Shown here one piece after another: positions 23,427 to 38,210 of a DNA stretch of 64,000 nt. Origin of the DNA: Gorsachius magnificus. Lineage: Eukaryota > Chordata > Aves > Pelecaniformes > Ardeidae. Positions within the stretch are counted from its first letter, which is position 1, and every line of letters begins with the position of its first letter. The stretch is taken from positions 52,907,586-52,971,585 of the forward strand of contig CM067082.1 in NCBI GenBank assembly GCA_034008185.1. The letters run 5' to 3'. The notes below the pieces were generated by a model. It searched no databases. It had not been told where the DNA came from and saw only the letters and a list, made by a program, of their open reading frames with translations. A program made the position numbers and the translations under genes.

Positions 23427-26174
23427 GGTCACAGAAATAACAAAATGCCCATTAAGGGCTATGGAGTGAAAGCTGAACTATTGATGTGATTGTGTGTTTT
23501 GTTGGGTTTGTTTTTTTGTTATGTTTTTTTTAAAAAGTACACTGAATTTGGAATTGGGGATGTTGTTAAGAAGCTAGGCTTTCCCTGTAGAGAATAGATT
23601 AGTGTGCTTCCTGGAAGAGCTGTTGTCTTCTGTCTTTTACTAAAATGCTTGTGGCTATTTTCAGCATTTCTCATACCCCACAAACTGTTTTGTGGATATG
23701 GTTTCTGGACATAGCATGACCTTGATGCTGGAGGTGCTTTTGGCTTGTAAAATCAGACAGTTGGAGAAATTGTCAGAACTAGTCACACTGTGGTTCTGAA
23801 ACAAGCTGTGAAGACTCTTATTAGGAAGACCATATCCAAGAGAATTCTGGGTTATTTATCTAAAGAATAGAGTTGTAACACAAAGGAGGTCTTGTATCAG
23901 GTAACTTGCACACTCAGAGCTGTTCACCGATTCCACTTGGCAGATTAGATTGGAGCAAGGAAAGGACTAAAAGACTCTTACTTTTGGTTCTTGAGGAGTG
24001 AAAGGTCAGAGAGGTCTTTGAAATTTTCTCCTACTGTTTCTTTTCTGTCCTAAAATGCCTTTAGGCTCTCATAGCAAAGCTTTTATCCTTCTTGATGTGA
24101 TGTATACATAACACTATTTTCATCGGTAGTTTGGACTTGAGATGTAATCAAAGATGCTGTTTAGAGGAAAAATTGGAGTGTTGTGACGCTGGTGCTGCTG
24201 GAGCTGCTTCGGTTCTGGGACTGCAACTGTAAATGACTCCTATGGAACTTCTGTACAGTGCAATTGATTTCGGCTAGCATCAGGAAAGAGTCGGGATGGC
24301 TGCATTGTTCTTGGCCTTACCTTCTCTTTTGGTCCTGACAACCTCCTCCTTGAGCTCCTGTCAAAGGGGGGAGTCAGATCAACTTCACCCTCATGTAAAG
24401 AATAGTTTATATCACAGTTTTTGGTAAGTCCATGGGAAAGAAGGGTCTGAGAACCATGAATTCTAGGGAAAGAAGAAAGGTATTTTTTGATATACCCTTT
24501 TTCATTGCAGCTTGACAAACTTACAGACGTGGTCAGGAATAAAAGAAAAGATTGATTAAAACTGTGTATTTGCAGGCTGGGAAGTTTCTTCCCAAGTTTA
24601 TGATGCCCTGGGAGCAGAAACTTAATTTTTCAAGATTCAACCAGAATAGGCAGCTGAAGATTTTCATTCAAATCAGGCTGTCTTATGAGAGGTTGGCTAA
24701 CTGTACCAAACAGGGTAGCTTTCATTTTCCTTCTTCCTTGTGTGTTTCAGCATCAGCAAGGTTACCTTCCAGTGGTGTTGCATTACTCACATTTTGTGCG
24801 AGGAAGTAACACTGTCCAACAAAGCTGAATTTTAGAAACAATTTCATCAAATGGAAAGCTTTCTTCTGCAAGAGGAGTTATCAGTCAAGTCTTTACATTT
24901 AATTTAAAAAATTTGTTTTATGAAGTAATGGATTAGCAAAAGGGAAGAAAATGAAATACGGCTGTGAGGTTTTGAAGAATTACTTTCAGAAGTAATCTGA
25001 TGCTTTCACAAGATACATTTATTTTCTTAGACAAGTTGGAATCAACATAACCTTTTTCATAACAATGGGAAAAGACACAATCTTCTTTAACAAGTAACTT
25101 GCAAATTTGAGCTAAAGCTCATACTTAAGATTAGGCAATCTCCTGTAGATCTTGGTTGCCTTGGAATTGCATAATGGTAAACAAATGGTTTTTAGGTATT
25201 ATGAAGTGCAGCTCATCCATCCTAGAGCTATAGAAATGAGCTGTTTTATTAATTAAGCCTCCTTTCTTCATCTAGAAGAAAGTGGAAGCAGTGTTAACCA
25301 AAAGAGCTCATGGTTAACTTTGGCAAGAAACCTGTGTCCTCAGGTCTGCAAAACACAAAAATCACTTAATTTTTTAATACAGAAGGGAGATATCTGTTAT
25401 AAAGATCTCATATTCTTCACTGTTCAGATCAATTAATTTCTTTTTCACTTCTGCAGAAGTAGTAAAGAAATAATCGAGTTCTGATAGGAAAAGGAGGAAC
25501 AACTAATTGGTCAGATGACAAAATAATTTTGTCAGTAATGCCGATCCTGTCTATTTATAGGCTCTTGAGTTAATTCTTAAATTCATGCAGTGGATGTTTG
25601 CCTACCATAAATTACTTCATTCTTAATAGTTTTTTAAAAATAACTGTTTACCCATTTGACTTTTAGATTGTAGGAAATCAATCATTCCATTCAAATACTT
25701 TCTTGTGTTTGAGTACCAGTCAAATCTTGCCTGAAAAGACAGAGAAGTTGAACTCAAAGTTGGTGTGCCATATTATCCTCTGTTCTCCTACTGTTTAGTA
25801 AATGAAATATCAGCAAATAGGGAGCATCAGTGCAATATCAGACTGTGTATTGTCCTTTTGAATATTCCTAACTGTAGAATGCAAAACAGATTTCACTTGC
25901 AGGGTGGTGGTAGGGGACAAGAACCCAAAAACAAAAAAAAAAGTTCTTTGGCCCTTTGCATAGAAGGAAGTCTTGTCTGTCCATAAGATATAAACACAAA
26001 TACAAGATTTGGAATGTGAGCAGAGAAATTAGGAAGATTATAATTAAAGATGATTTGGGGGTTGGAATTGTTTGTTTGGCCTATGGTGACTTAAGGCAGG
26101 ACTTCCTGATTTCTTCAGGCTTTTTGTGAGACTGTCCTGAGTTTCTATTTCCTGCATCTAAAATAAGGAAGTTC

Positions 26175-26205
26175 TTCGTCCTCCCCCTTCCCCCCCCCCC
26201 CACCG
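26175..26205. repeat. Pyrimidine tract with C12
   Basis: A C/T run including twelve consecutive C (26,190-26,201) lies in intron 1. It is low-complexity sequence. Confidence 0.85.
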
Positions 26206-27664
26206 ATTTGCGGGTTTGATGGTGTGGAGGCAAGCTGCTGTTTGTACTCTCTTTTTTTTAAGAGGGAAGGAACTTTCACCGGTAGTACCATGGTGTATTT
26301 GAAAAACAGACATCAAGCTTCAAGCACATGTGTGGCAAATACCAATGACCAAAAAAACTTCACAAGAAGACTTTTTAAACTGAGTCAAAGGGAAGGCGTG
26401 AGTCTGTTCATAACATACCAGTGAAGCTGTGGTGTTAAACTGTGCTATTTTAATATAAGCCATTGCTTTCAGATTCTTAAGTATTTTGAGTTAGAGTTGT
26501 ATTTTTTTTAGTTACAGATGTTCCCACAGATAAATAGGGGAAACTAATTTATCTGAACATAGACTTTTGACTGCAAGATACTGTTTTTAAGTAATGAAAA
26601 TTAGCTTCTTTGTGTATTAGTGTATATTAGTACATGAGCCTAAAAACTATTTTGCTTCATTTTTACAATGCCTTTAACTTTTTTAGTAGCATGGAAACTT
26701 TAATGTTCATAATGTTCATCGGTCTCAATCTTTGCATAAACTGTGTGGCAGGGATTTACTGTATTTTCTAGGGGGGAAATTGGAGACAAATTAAGAAGAG
26801 CTTAATGAAATTTGATTCTTTTTATGGAAAAAGTTCAGTACTGTCTGACTCTTTGAGCTCTGTGCATCTGTACAAAACTGTTAAAATGAAGATGTGTGCA
26901 TTTTAAACTGCAGTTAAACTTACAAACTACAAAGTATCCAATGCTCAGCTGAAAATGCTCAGTTGTATAACAGGAGGCTGTTCTGTTTGCCATGGTTTCC
27001 AGCAGTGTAATCACTGGAGGAAAGGGGGAAAGATCACAAACATGTTTCATTGACCTAAATAGTTTGAGGGTTGTAGTAAATAAGAGTTCATTAGTTCTCT
27101 GAAGTAATTGTCTTTCCTGTTAGCCTTACATACTAAGTAGGTAGTGTTTTTCTACCTTAACGAATTCATGTGCAGCTATTGCTTGCCTTTTCCTTTACTT
27201 CTGAAGGTGTGCTTCACAAGTTTCCAGGAAAGCCTTTCTGTGGAAAAAGCTTCATTAATCACTTGAGATCATCATTAAATAAATGAGTTGGCTAGAAAGA
27301 AAATATTTATGTTCAGTACATTTATGGCACTTTTTAACATATATACACACGCACATTTATATGATGAAAAATAATGAAGTCCTGATAATGCATTTTCCTT
27401 TAAAATAAAACACCCTGCAAATTCAGTTGAAGTACTCTAAGCTTCAGAATAATTGATAGGAGTTTTTGTTTTCAGTATGGTGAAATTACAGTTTCCTGCT
27501 CTAGATTTTGTTAGAAGGAACTATGATGAGAATATTTCTATATCCCATGTGATGACGCCAAAATGGCACAAGGAATTATTTGCATAAAGTTTGCTAATAC
27601 GTAGTTGAATTAGAGTTAATTTTGGTGAGATATCAAATGTTTTAAAAATCTCAAAAGATCTGTT

Positions 27665-28620
27665 GGTGGTCACTGTTTTTTACTCAGGGTGGCAGCCTGT
27701 CACAAGTGGCATCTTCCAGGGATGGATACTGGGCCTCATGCTGTTCAACATCTTCATAAATGATCTGGATGATGGGATTGAAAGCACCTTCACCAGGTTT
27801 GCTGGTTGGTGAGGTGGACCCTTCAGAAGGGAGAGCCATTTTACAGAGAGACCTGGACAGGCTGGTAGAGTGGGCAAGTAAGAATGGTATGAAGTTTAAC
27901 AAAGACAAGTGGAAAGTCTTGCATTTGGGATGACGTAAGTGAAGAGCCCAGTACAGGCTTGGACCTGTGTGGCTGGGGAGCAGCCTTGCTCCTCTGGGGG
28001 TCCTGGTGGACCAGAAGCTGAACATGAGTCAGCAGAGCACCACTGCAGCAACGAAGGCAAATCGGATCCTGGGCTGCATCTGCGGGAGTGTTACTAGCAG
28101 AGATAGAGATGTGATCATCCCATTCAGTGCTGGTCAGGCCATGCCTAGAGTGTTATGTCCAATTCTGGTTCTCACAATTCAAGGAAGACACAGACAGACT
28201 GGAGAGGGCCCAAAGGGGGGTTGCAAAGATGGTCAAAGGGCTGGAGAGCCTGCCTTGTGAGGAAGGACTGAAGGAGTCTCCCTGGAGAAGAGAAGGCTCA
28301 TTTGGGACCTCATCACAGTATTCTGATTCTTAAACAGCAGCTACAAAGAGGACAGAGGCTGTCTCTTCACAAGGAGCCAGATGGCGAAGATAAGGGGCAA
28401 TGGGTACAAGTTGTACTGGGAGAGGTTTCATCTTGATATAATAAAGAAATTTTTTTACAGTGAGAACAATCAGTCCCTGGAACAACCTCCCCAGGGACGT
28501 GGTAGGGTCCTCACCATTGGAAGTTTTCAAGATGTGACTGGACAGGGTTCTAGATGATCTCAGCCAGATTACCTGTCAAGGTCCCTTCCAATCTGTGCTG
28601 TTCCATGGTTCTGTGATTCT
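27665..28620 (+). mobile_element. CR1 LINE 3' fragment, about 950 bp (copy D)
   Basis: It begins in the end of the reverse-transcriptase frame (ctggatgatgggattgaaag, with the [23 protein letters not shown] reading), then passes through the 3' UTR (gagaaggctcatttgggacc; acaacctccccagggacgtg). It ends at aaggtcccttccaatctgtg and ttctgtgattctc. Frameshifts and stops break the coding part. Frames at 27,684-28,025 and 27,967-28,260 are shadows. Confidence 0.95.
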
Positions 28621-31600
28621 CAAGCTTTTGAGACAATAAGTGTACAGTGTTTCACTGCTTGGTTTTCCCTTTGTCTTTTTCTGACTTTGGTTTCAAAGCA
28701 TCAATTAAGTTCTAGAATCAGTGCAACAATGTGTTTGCAGCAATGCTAGTTAAGCACGCAGTAATTACATATACTATATGTGCAAATTGCTTTCTCAGCC
28801 ATAGCTATCAAGGTCCCATTTTCTGAGGTGACACTGTACAGGATATATCAATGCTGAGCAGCACAATGTTAGTGTAATTTGTCTTATCGGATCTGGTCAG
28901 AATAAAAAAAAGAAACAGACTTAAGGAGAAAAATCTTTAATAGTGGCGTGAAGAGATGGAGGAAACTCAATCACAGAATGCATACACAACAAACCTAGTT
29001 TCTAAATAGACAAAAAGATAAACTGCCGTTAGATATTTTCTTAAATATTTTTCATCCTAAATGGCAACTATAAATTGCAATTGTATCTGAATTAAAAACA
29101 ATAGGAAAAGCAGCTCCTGTAGAGTTAATTTTTTTCTTTGCAACATTTAACATTTAACTTTCAAGTGAAGATGAAGGAGGAAAAAAAAATATTCCCAAGA
29201 TCTAAACCAGCAACTTCAAATTACCCATATAGGTTGGCAAAAGATCTCTACTAAGCTAAGAGAAACTTGCAAAATGTTGAGGAGCTAGTAGAAGTTCTTA
29301 CAGGCTCAGTAGGTTTTGTCCTATGATGGCTTCAGGTGAGAAGTTTCTCAGTTAGCATATAACTCTCCAAATTACGAATTAGCATACAATAAAGCTTCCA
29401 GTAACTGGGGTGTAATTATTTTTCATGAGTATGGCAGTAATACAGATAATAGGGATTATGAAAGATTGTTTCATATGCAGTCAACTGTAGCCAAGTAACA
29501 GTTAAGTTTTACTGCATAAGGATATGCAGTTTATTTGGGCTTCAAGTACACATATCAATACACTTTCAAAAGTTAACTGAAGTAGTTGGTTGAATCTGGT
29601 GTCTTTCTGATGGAGCCCTAAGAATTAAAACTACCCAGACTGTGCTCTAATTTCAAGTGTATTTCTTTTTCAGTAGATTATTATTTTGTAATAAAACTTA
29701 GAAGTGCTGGAAATTAATTTTAGAATTTCACTTTTACAATCAGACAGGTGTTAGGGTGATCTGTAGCAACAATCCCCAGGTCAGTGTCCAGTGAGAGTGA
29801 GGTCAGAGTCTTGCTGCAACAGCATCTTGTCTCTGTTTTGTAAATCAGTGTCTAATACAGCTACTGCACTTGTGCTACATGCAACAGTGGTAGTACTTAG
29901 ATATATGCCTTTTAAAATTTACCGCCCTTTTATGTTTGGAGTTTTTTTGGGGTGGGGTGTGCTACCATGATTAATAACAGCACATGTATTTGATGAAGTA
30001 AAAATACATCAGAAAAACTCAGTGAAAACAGCAAATCAAATTCCAGCTGGTGCTTTTGTTTTTTTCTCTGTTGCAGTTATGTAAGGTTATTGGCATCCTC
30101 CATTCACTTTTGAAGAAGGCAGCTGCTCCAACATCTGCTGTGCCAAATGGGCGAATTCAAGCTCTATTACTGTGGTGTGGCAAGGAAAAGAGGTTAAATC
30201 AGGATATCTGTCATCCTTTTACCATCAGCTTTCTGTTTGTATTTCAACTAGTTCAGAATACAGCGTGTTGGTAGTTGACTCTTGACAAAACTGAAGATGT
30301 AAGCCACGTTTATCTTTTAAGACACTTAGAGGTAGGCCTTTCCCTTTTTACAGAAAGCAGCAAATTTATTCTGAGGATGGGATAAGAAATGTAAACTATA
30401 CCTTACTCTTTGCTTTGCTGTTCTTAAGATCTTACTGCTGGCTCTGCCATACCTATTGATGGCTTTGGCATTTTGGTAATTAAAAATCAAATATGTTTTT
30501 GGCATGCTCATGGTATGGAACACTGTTTGGAACCAGAGTGAGTCAGGTTGTAGCATCTCCAGAAGATGTTTAGTTGTTAAGGTTAACTTTTATGTAGAAA
30601 CAGCATGTGAGAATTTAGAACTACTTCATTTGACTCTCTCTCTGAATTTTCTTGCTCTTGTCTTCTAGACAACCATGAACTTCCGTATTGGTTTTCAGAA
30701 GGAATAACTCATCTAGTCATAGATGGGTTTGATTTGACTTGGTGTAATCTTCTGCTGTGTTCTTATTTCCTTACATCAGTATGTAGAAAAAAGAGGTAAA
30801 GTCAATTATATCATTAGTGATACAGTCATCTTTCAACCTGCATTCTCATTTCTAAAAATTGGCTTTTAAATTAATCTGTTAAACTGGACTAAGTGTCATC
30901 TTATTTACCAGAGAATAAATGGATTAAGAGTTTTTTCAATGAGGTAAGATTATGTAAGAGTTGAGATTTGTCATGTCATAATTCGCTAGGTAGAGAAAGG
31001 AACAAAATTATTAAGAAAGGACCGGTTCTCATGCTTGTCCCTTAAATCCAAATTGGAAGGAGCAAGAAAGTTAGTTCTAAACATTTGCATGTGATATGAT
31101 CTTAAAGTTGATCTACAGTGATTCAAAAAAGAGAGGAAATTCAGTTGTTCTATATTTGCTCCAAGTCATACAATGTGGTATCTTGACTGAAGCAAGTAAG
31201 GGGTTTTTCAGTGTTTTACATGACAGTATTAGATGAAATGCTGCATTGCTTGTCTTCTCTGAAGACCTTGTCTTAAGCATAGAGCTTTCTATTGTGAATT
31301 ACTTTTAATTTTTCAAGTGCAAAAGAGCCTGTGTCTCTGTTGCAGTTTTTGGTTTTTCTTATTTCTCCTGCCAAGCAAGCAGTTTTTAAAATGTGAATCA
31401 AAATGGAAGTGATATGTCAGGGGTCTTTACGTTATTTTGAAGGATTGGTTGTTTGGGATGTGTAAATGTACATATACAGAATGTATACACACAGACACTT
31501 CCTGCTGTTAGACCTTTCCTTGGCAGTGGTTGTTTTTTTTTTCCTTTTCTAAATCAAATTGTTAATTTGTAATTCAGAGTCTAGTTAACTTTAGTAACAG

Positions 31601-32806
31601 AGTTTATTTCAGTGCCAGTGCATTTTGTTTGAATACCACCTCTTAAGTCTCTGAGACTAGGGAAGTTTGTTCAGTTATGGAATGACCATGGTAGGCAGCA
31701 AGCATCTGTTTCCCAAAGGACTTTTACATGCATGTATTTATGTAGTTCTTCAGGAATTGGCTGTGGTCCAGCAGGGACTTCTGGAAAGTGAAGTGCAGGA
31801 TGTCTGACAAAAGTATAACTCTGAATTCTTGAGATGATAATTACTGCTCTTTAGTTATGTTCTGGAATATCACTTATTGATATTTTGTAGTATTTAGAAA
31901 TTAGGAACCCACTTTACTAGGTGTTTTACAAACATAGATTTTATATGCCTGGGAAGCAGCAGATACTATCTGACCTGACTGGACATGGCTTTTGAACCAC
32001 TGGTTATATTTATAGACACACTAGGTATCACTAGTCCCTTAGTTCATATAGATTTCCCAAGAAAGTAGTGCTTTTTTAATGGCTTTTTTTTTAGTTGGAT
32101 GCTGGAAAAATACTTTCATGAAACAAATGCTTGTAAAAAAAAATCGCATGGAAGTTGGATGCAAGTCAAACGTAGCCTTTAATTAGCTTTTGTTTTATTT
32201 TTTTAGAAAACACATTTTCATCAGTTTTGCTTTCTGCTTAATGAGAAACTTAATGACAGCTACTCAAAATAGTCTGTGGGACAGACAAACAGAAAATGTG
32301 ATGTTAGTGTGCTCTGATTTGTTTCATGGCAGGCTTTTATTGCGTGACAAAAATATTGCTCACCCTCATCTCCTGTAGAGATTAAGTTAATCGGCCCAAG
32401 CTCAGCCTTGCTCCCTTGTAAGGACAGGCAGGAGAGACTTTGACAAGATTCCATGGTAGTGGCAATGGTCCAGACAGTCCTGGCTCTCTTTCCTCTTGGG
32501 CTAAAATTTGTTTTCTCCCCTCTAAATCCAAAAGAAAATCATGCCTTTGGAGGACATATGTCAATCTACTGCATCCTCTTTGGGTGAGGGGATGTTTTTC
32601 CCAATTTCTGAAGTGTTATCTAGGAAGAATAAGTATTATGGAAGAGTTGACGCACTCTTTCATATCAGTGTAGCTGGAAGAGTAGTTTTTCAGCTATTTC
32701 TTAGCATTCTAGCATTTTTCATCCCTACGATAGCAGCATATAAGCATGGTGAGAATACCCAGTGTTCTAAAAGTTGAATACCGCTGTTTTATGAAGCTCT
32801 GCTGTT

Positions 32807-32867
32807 TGTGTCTCATGCTTGAGCAACTGTATTAGAAGTATGTGTCTCATGATTGAGCAACTGTATT
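32807..32867. repeat. Direct repeat, 27-base unit, period 34
   Basis: The unit tgtgtctcatgcttgagcaa (27 bases, 32,807-32,833) recurs at 32,841-32,867 with a single difference. It is a local tandem duplication with seven unmatched bases between units. Confidence 0.9.
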
Positions 32868-35800
32868 GAAAATGTTGGGACATACTTTGTTTCTTGGTAT
32901 ATGAAATCAATGGCTTTAGTTTTCCCCAAGCTTGAGTCTTAAGGCTTGAAAGGAACATAGACAAACTTATTTGCATGCCCCTAAATGAACTTGGAAACCT
33001 AATAAATCACAACATCTCTGGGCCCTTTCGAAACTAAGTTTTGGATCCTACTAATGAATTTATAATACTTCCTCTAATGTTGAAATACTGTACTTAAAAA
33101 GCCCAGGTAAACTGACTTGTATTGTTGCAGTGTTACATATGATAAAATCCTTACTGATTATCATGTAAGAAACTTGCAATTGGAAAAAGCCACCCTAAGT
33201 TGCCACAGACAGTTTTGGTTCTGTCATTTCAGTACTTGAATATGGAGCCATGTTTTCATGTAGGTTTCTGATTTTGTAGTTGCACCTCTCTTTTTTTTTC
33301 TTTTTTTTTTTTTTACCTGCAGTCCAAAGCATTCAAGTTTTTAATCATGACTGTACTATGGTGTCAGAAAGGGTAAAAGGAGTGCTTAGAAGACATTGGT
33401 TTTAAATACTGTTGCTTGATGTGAAAGTAGTCACTGTTAGTGGCTTGAAAATGCACTTAACCATCCAGTGTAAATTAAAAATTGTGTTACTAATAGCATT
33501 GTCTGCATATGTTACCATTTCTCTTCAGGTGGATTTTGAAAAAGAGCAAATGTCTCTATCACACCTTTTTTAAAAATAATTGCTTAAAGGCAGTGGGTAA
33601 AAGCATGTTCTTGTAGGTCAATTTATAAATTTAATGCATTGGATTCTGCAATCTGGAAAAAATTGTTAGCACAAGTGCTTTTTTCTATATTAGCATGTAA
33701 ATCCCTGAAAAATGTGAAAAACTTGCTGTTTTCTTCCTGTTAGTAACAAAATCCTGTCAGTTCTGAAGAATCTTAGTACTTGGCGGTAGAAGTAACTTCT
33801 CTATGTCTAAAATAATTCTTGTGGAATTTTTATTACCTTTTAAAAAAAACCCTACTTGAAAATCATTCTTGTGGCTGTATTAATTATGGGAAAAAGAGTA
33901 AATATAGAAAACCATTGGGTTTATGTATACATAAATCTGTTTTATTGAAAGTGAAGTTTTTCCTTTAATCAGTATATGAAAAAGTAGTCCATTGGCTTTG
34001 CTAGGGTTTGCATTATGAAACTGCATAATGATGCACAAATTCTTAAGTCATGTTAAGTTCTTGTTTAGTTGCATTTTTCAAATATCTGTTTGACGTGTGA
34101 TTGCTTGTGATGGAATGTTTATTGCAGAAATGTAGCTAGAGCTCTGACAGGAGATTGCGCAATCAGAGAAGCTTCTCAGCGTTGATACTCTTGAGTTGCA
34201 CTCAACTTCCTTTTTTTTTTCCTCTTCAGACTGTGGGTTGCATGTGACACTAAAGAAAGGCATATAGATTTACAAATTACTATTTCAGTTTCTCCAAAGT
34301 GTTTTTAGTATAATTCTTTCATAACCTTCTTTTTTGGTCTTCTGTCATGGCTATTGCCTTCTAATTGAAAAAGTGTTTTGACTTGTTCTATGGTTGTAGG
34401 GAAGAATTTCCCTTTTGTTGGGGGGTAGGGGAGATTTTGTGCAGTGTTTCCACACTGCTGGAAAAATTATGATGTTCTCACTCTTTCTTGGAAAGTTATT
34501 CAAGTAATTGTCTGCCTTCTGTTTAAAAATTTAAGTACTTTTTTGTCTTTCTCTCAGTTTGTCTAGTCTCTGTCTCCAGTCACTGAGTTCTTTTTTTGTG
34601 GGCTAGATGGTATTGCTAGTAATAGAGGTTGTGTGTTTTTTTTCTTTGATACAGCTTTTTGGAGAGTCTTTTCTAAAGCGTAGTTATTGAACTAATAGAA
34701 TCTCCAGAGTCTGAGTTATCAAGGCTAAAGATAGAACTTGCCTTTTTATTGTTTTATAGCTTAGTATTAGTATCTACAGTTAGCACACAGTTTTGTTTGC
34801 AGCAAATATAATCCAGGTTAGGGGACAACAGGTACTATATGGCTGATGAGGTATTGTTACTTTATAGAAAAATCAGAAAAACCTTTTCACTGACTTTATT
34901 ATATTGCAAACTTTGCTGGTAATGTTTTTTTGGGGGTGGTTTTGGTTATTTTTTTCATAGCAGAGATAACACTTTTCAGACAAAGGTATAATGGGGCAGC
35001 TACAAGCAGCAATATAAGCTCTTGATGGTAGAACTTGCTCTACTTTTACCACAATGTGTTAAGCTAAGAGGTCTAAAGTTGCTTAACGTATTAAACAACT
35101 TTTACAAGAGCTAATGCACTTTTATTTATGTTGTTTGCAATAATGTGTTATGTTTCTTTTTGTGAACATGCTGGTATCTTGCTAATTCCATCTTGTCCAA
35201 CAGACTTAAAGGTTACTTCCTGAAGTCTGGCTTCATGGATACCTGCCTGGAAAAATTCTGAGGTGCAGATAGCAGATTCCTAAGCGACAGATGTGGAGGG
35301 TGTTCTGTTTCCATTGCTAAATACCGCTGTTTCTTAATGGAGTTGTACGGTTGCTTTCCTTTCATTGAGGGCTTTACCCGATTCCTTGCAGGCTGCTGCA
35401 AGAAGCCCAAGACTTTTGAGCTGGGGCTGGAACGCTTTCTCTTCATTCTTCTATATCTCTGTTTTCTATACTGTTTTATTGAAGGGAAGTCATGTACTGG
35501 TATTTGCATCCATAGTGTTAATTTTTATCTATAACTTCCTGTCCCCACCCCCTGCCCCGAGGTATTTCTGTGGGTAGTGTTACCCTGCTGTATGTCAGGT
35601 TGGCTGCTCATCTCCGGTTGCAGTTGTTACAGTAGCTGCGAACTCTAGACCTATGAGGCACTTCCTAACGCCAAGTGCTGAAGTTGCTGTGGAATGCTCC
35701 TTCCATGGTGAGAAACATCAGTCAGTTCTTTTGACTTACCAGTACTCCCTCTTCTTTTAACACTATTTAAATACATATGCTTTAAGTGTACTTGCGTTCA

Positions 35801-37834
35801 ACACATTTAATACAGTTTTATTGAAAAGGGCAGTTTTAAGAAGCCGTACTTATGTTTTATTTAATCCTAGCATGAGATAAGTATGGCTTGATGAATCATT
35901 TAAACCTAAAGTATGCCATCTGTTTTCTTATTTTCTACATACTAAAATATCAAGGATTTATGTAGCCCTCCAGGTAGTGATACGGCTGTTTTAGTCTTTA
36001 TGTAAGGTATTCTATTGATGGCAGAATGTGCCACATTTGGTATAGAAGCTTTGTAGTTCATAAAACTTGCCCACAGAGCATATCAACCCATGCAGATTAC
36101 TCTTTTTTAAGGAAAATAAGCTGCAAATATCCAGAGATCTCACTTGCTGTGAAATGAAGTAATGTAATTTGACTTAAGAGCAGTCAGCTTTTGCTGCTGT
36201 TACACATCTTCCTGAACTATTTTTAAACAGTATCTATTGTACCTGTTTCTGCATAATTTTTACTGAAATATATTCTTGGTGATATTTTGGTCTATATTAT
36301 TCATCTTCCTTGAAGACACTGCTCTCTCATCTGATAGTTATTCTTAAAGATGTAATATTAAAGGGAATTAATTCTGATGCTAAGTTGAAGTAATAAAACA
36401 CTAATGTAATAAACTGAAGTTTGGATGTAAAGACTATTAATCACAATAAAATATCCTAGTTTAGTGAAATTAGTGTTGTAATATAATGTTGGAAGCTTGA
36501 GTCTGGAAGGGGAAAAAAAAAACCATTGAAATAAATTGTCTGGAATGCATCTTCAGATAATGTAAACTTTTCATAATTTTAGGCATAAAATAGCGCCTTG
36601 AGTAGGTGTCATTGAGAACAGATCTATGGATCCAAGGTTCCTGCATGTAGTCAGTGGACAGAGAGGGGCTTTGGTGTGAAGGAACTATGACTTGCCCTCA
36701 GTTGTAGTGGAAGCCTGAGGCTTGTGGCTTCTCTGAATTACTTGTGTACTGGATACTGATGGTGTACTATTGCATGCTTACAGCATATGAGTTGATTCCA
36801 CAGGTTTGTACTGCGTTTTATTTATTTTAGGAGATGTTTCAGGTGGTAAGATTCGTCGCTGCAGCAGAAAAATAGCAACACAGAAAAACTACCTGCCTGT
36901 GAAAGAGCATTACTACTTGTGTGTATATCTGTTTGTAGACTTGCACCTGAGGCTTCCTTCAGTGTTAATGTGGATGTTAACAATATTTAGAGGTCTGTGG
37001 GCTCTGATGTTAGGGACAGTGTGTATTTTGATATATATTAATTCATAATTTACTGAGTCATGTAAGTAAGTGTATACTCTAGGAATTTTATGGGTAAAAA
37101 TGTTGAACAGTTGATGTTTGAACAGAATGCAAGTATGTGTACTTATCTATGTAACTACACAGACTGTGGTATGGGTGAAGTTTGCAACTACACGTGGAAT
37201 AACTCTTGAAAAAGGCTAAAATGAAAGCAGTAATCTGTACTGCTTTCAGTAATCCTGCCTTGAGGTTTCAAGATCTCCTTATTGAGATTTTAAATCTTTA
37301 CTGAATTAAACTCTTAGCTCTTTACTGAGTTAAAAAAGTTTTCTTTGTGAAAGGCTGTGTATTTAACATAAATTTGCAAAAGCTCTTTATGAGTATTGCA
37401 AGATATTAAGAAGTAACAAGCTCTGTAGAATTGTATCATGCTGGCAACAAGAATGGGCGATGAATCAAGTGCCTTGTATTCAGGCTCATGTCAGTTTGTA
37501 TACTTTGCCTAGTCTTAACAATGTAATGAAAATTCTTAAGTGAAATGTCTTAACCCTGTCTACATTGACTTGTCTGCTTTAAAGATGAAGTACTAAATTG
37601 CAGTTTTCTGTTCTCTGGACAGCAAAATAAATGAATGTGATTAAGTTAAACTTAGGTAGAGGGATCTTTTGTGTACTTGATTAGAGATAGATAAATATAA
37701 CACTGTTGGCATTGGCCTACTGGCATTGGTCTGAAAGTTGGCTTTCAAGCAGTGTTCTTGCTTGAAATTAGTGAGTTGTATGGATCTATTTAGTACTTGT
37801 TTCTCAGGTAAACTTATACTTGCTCATTTAATTT

Positions 37835-37896
37835 AAAAAAAAAAAAAAAAAGTATTAATGTCGGGCACTGGAGGAAAATCCTGTGTGTGTGTGTGT
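37835..37896. repeat. A17 homopolymer and (TG)7 microsatellite
   Basis: Seventeen A lie at 37,835-37,851 and a short TG array at 37,882-37,896 in intron 1. They are simple repeats without other signals. Confidence 0.9.
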
Positions 37897-38210
37897 TTCC
37901 TTACCAATCAAGTGGGAGTAGGGTATTCCCCAAAACAGTAAGTATCGAAGAGAGGTCCAAGGTTTTCTCTTGATTCAGTCAGTAGCATCAGAAAAAGTCT
38001 GTCCTTGCCACAAAGGAGTAATGGCTGCTGCAGACTTACTTGGAGGGCTGAACAACGTGAATCATGCAAAGCTGAGCCTTGTAACAAGGTCGTCTTGTTT
38101 ATCGCTGGCCCCACTGGGGAGTTAAAAGATATTTTTGATAGGATAATTCATTGCAGGAACTACCTTTATGCAAACCAAAAGCATAGGCTGGTGATGTAGA
38201 CAAAATGGAG

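Noticed and set aside
30050..30274. Frame of 74 codons after tctctgttgcag in intron 1
   Set aside because: The acceptor is fair, but no consensus donor follows and the peptide is unlike anything I know. Weaker than the 40,227 candidate.
33290..33380. Strong polypyrimidine tract and ctgcag in intron 1 resembling an acceptor
   Set aside because: What follows has no long open frame and only a weak donor. Decoy acceptors like this are common in large T-rich introns.
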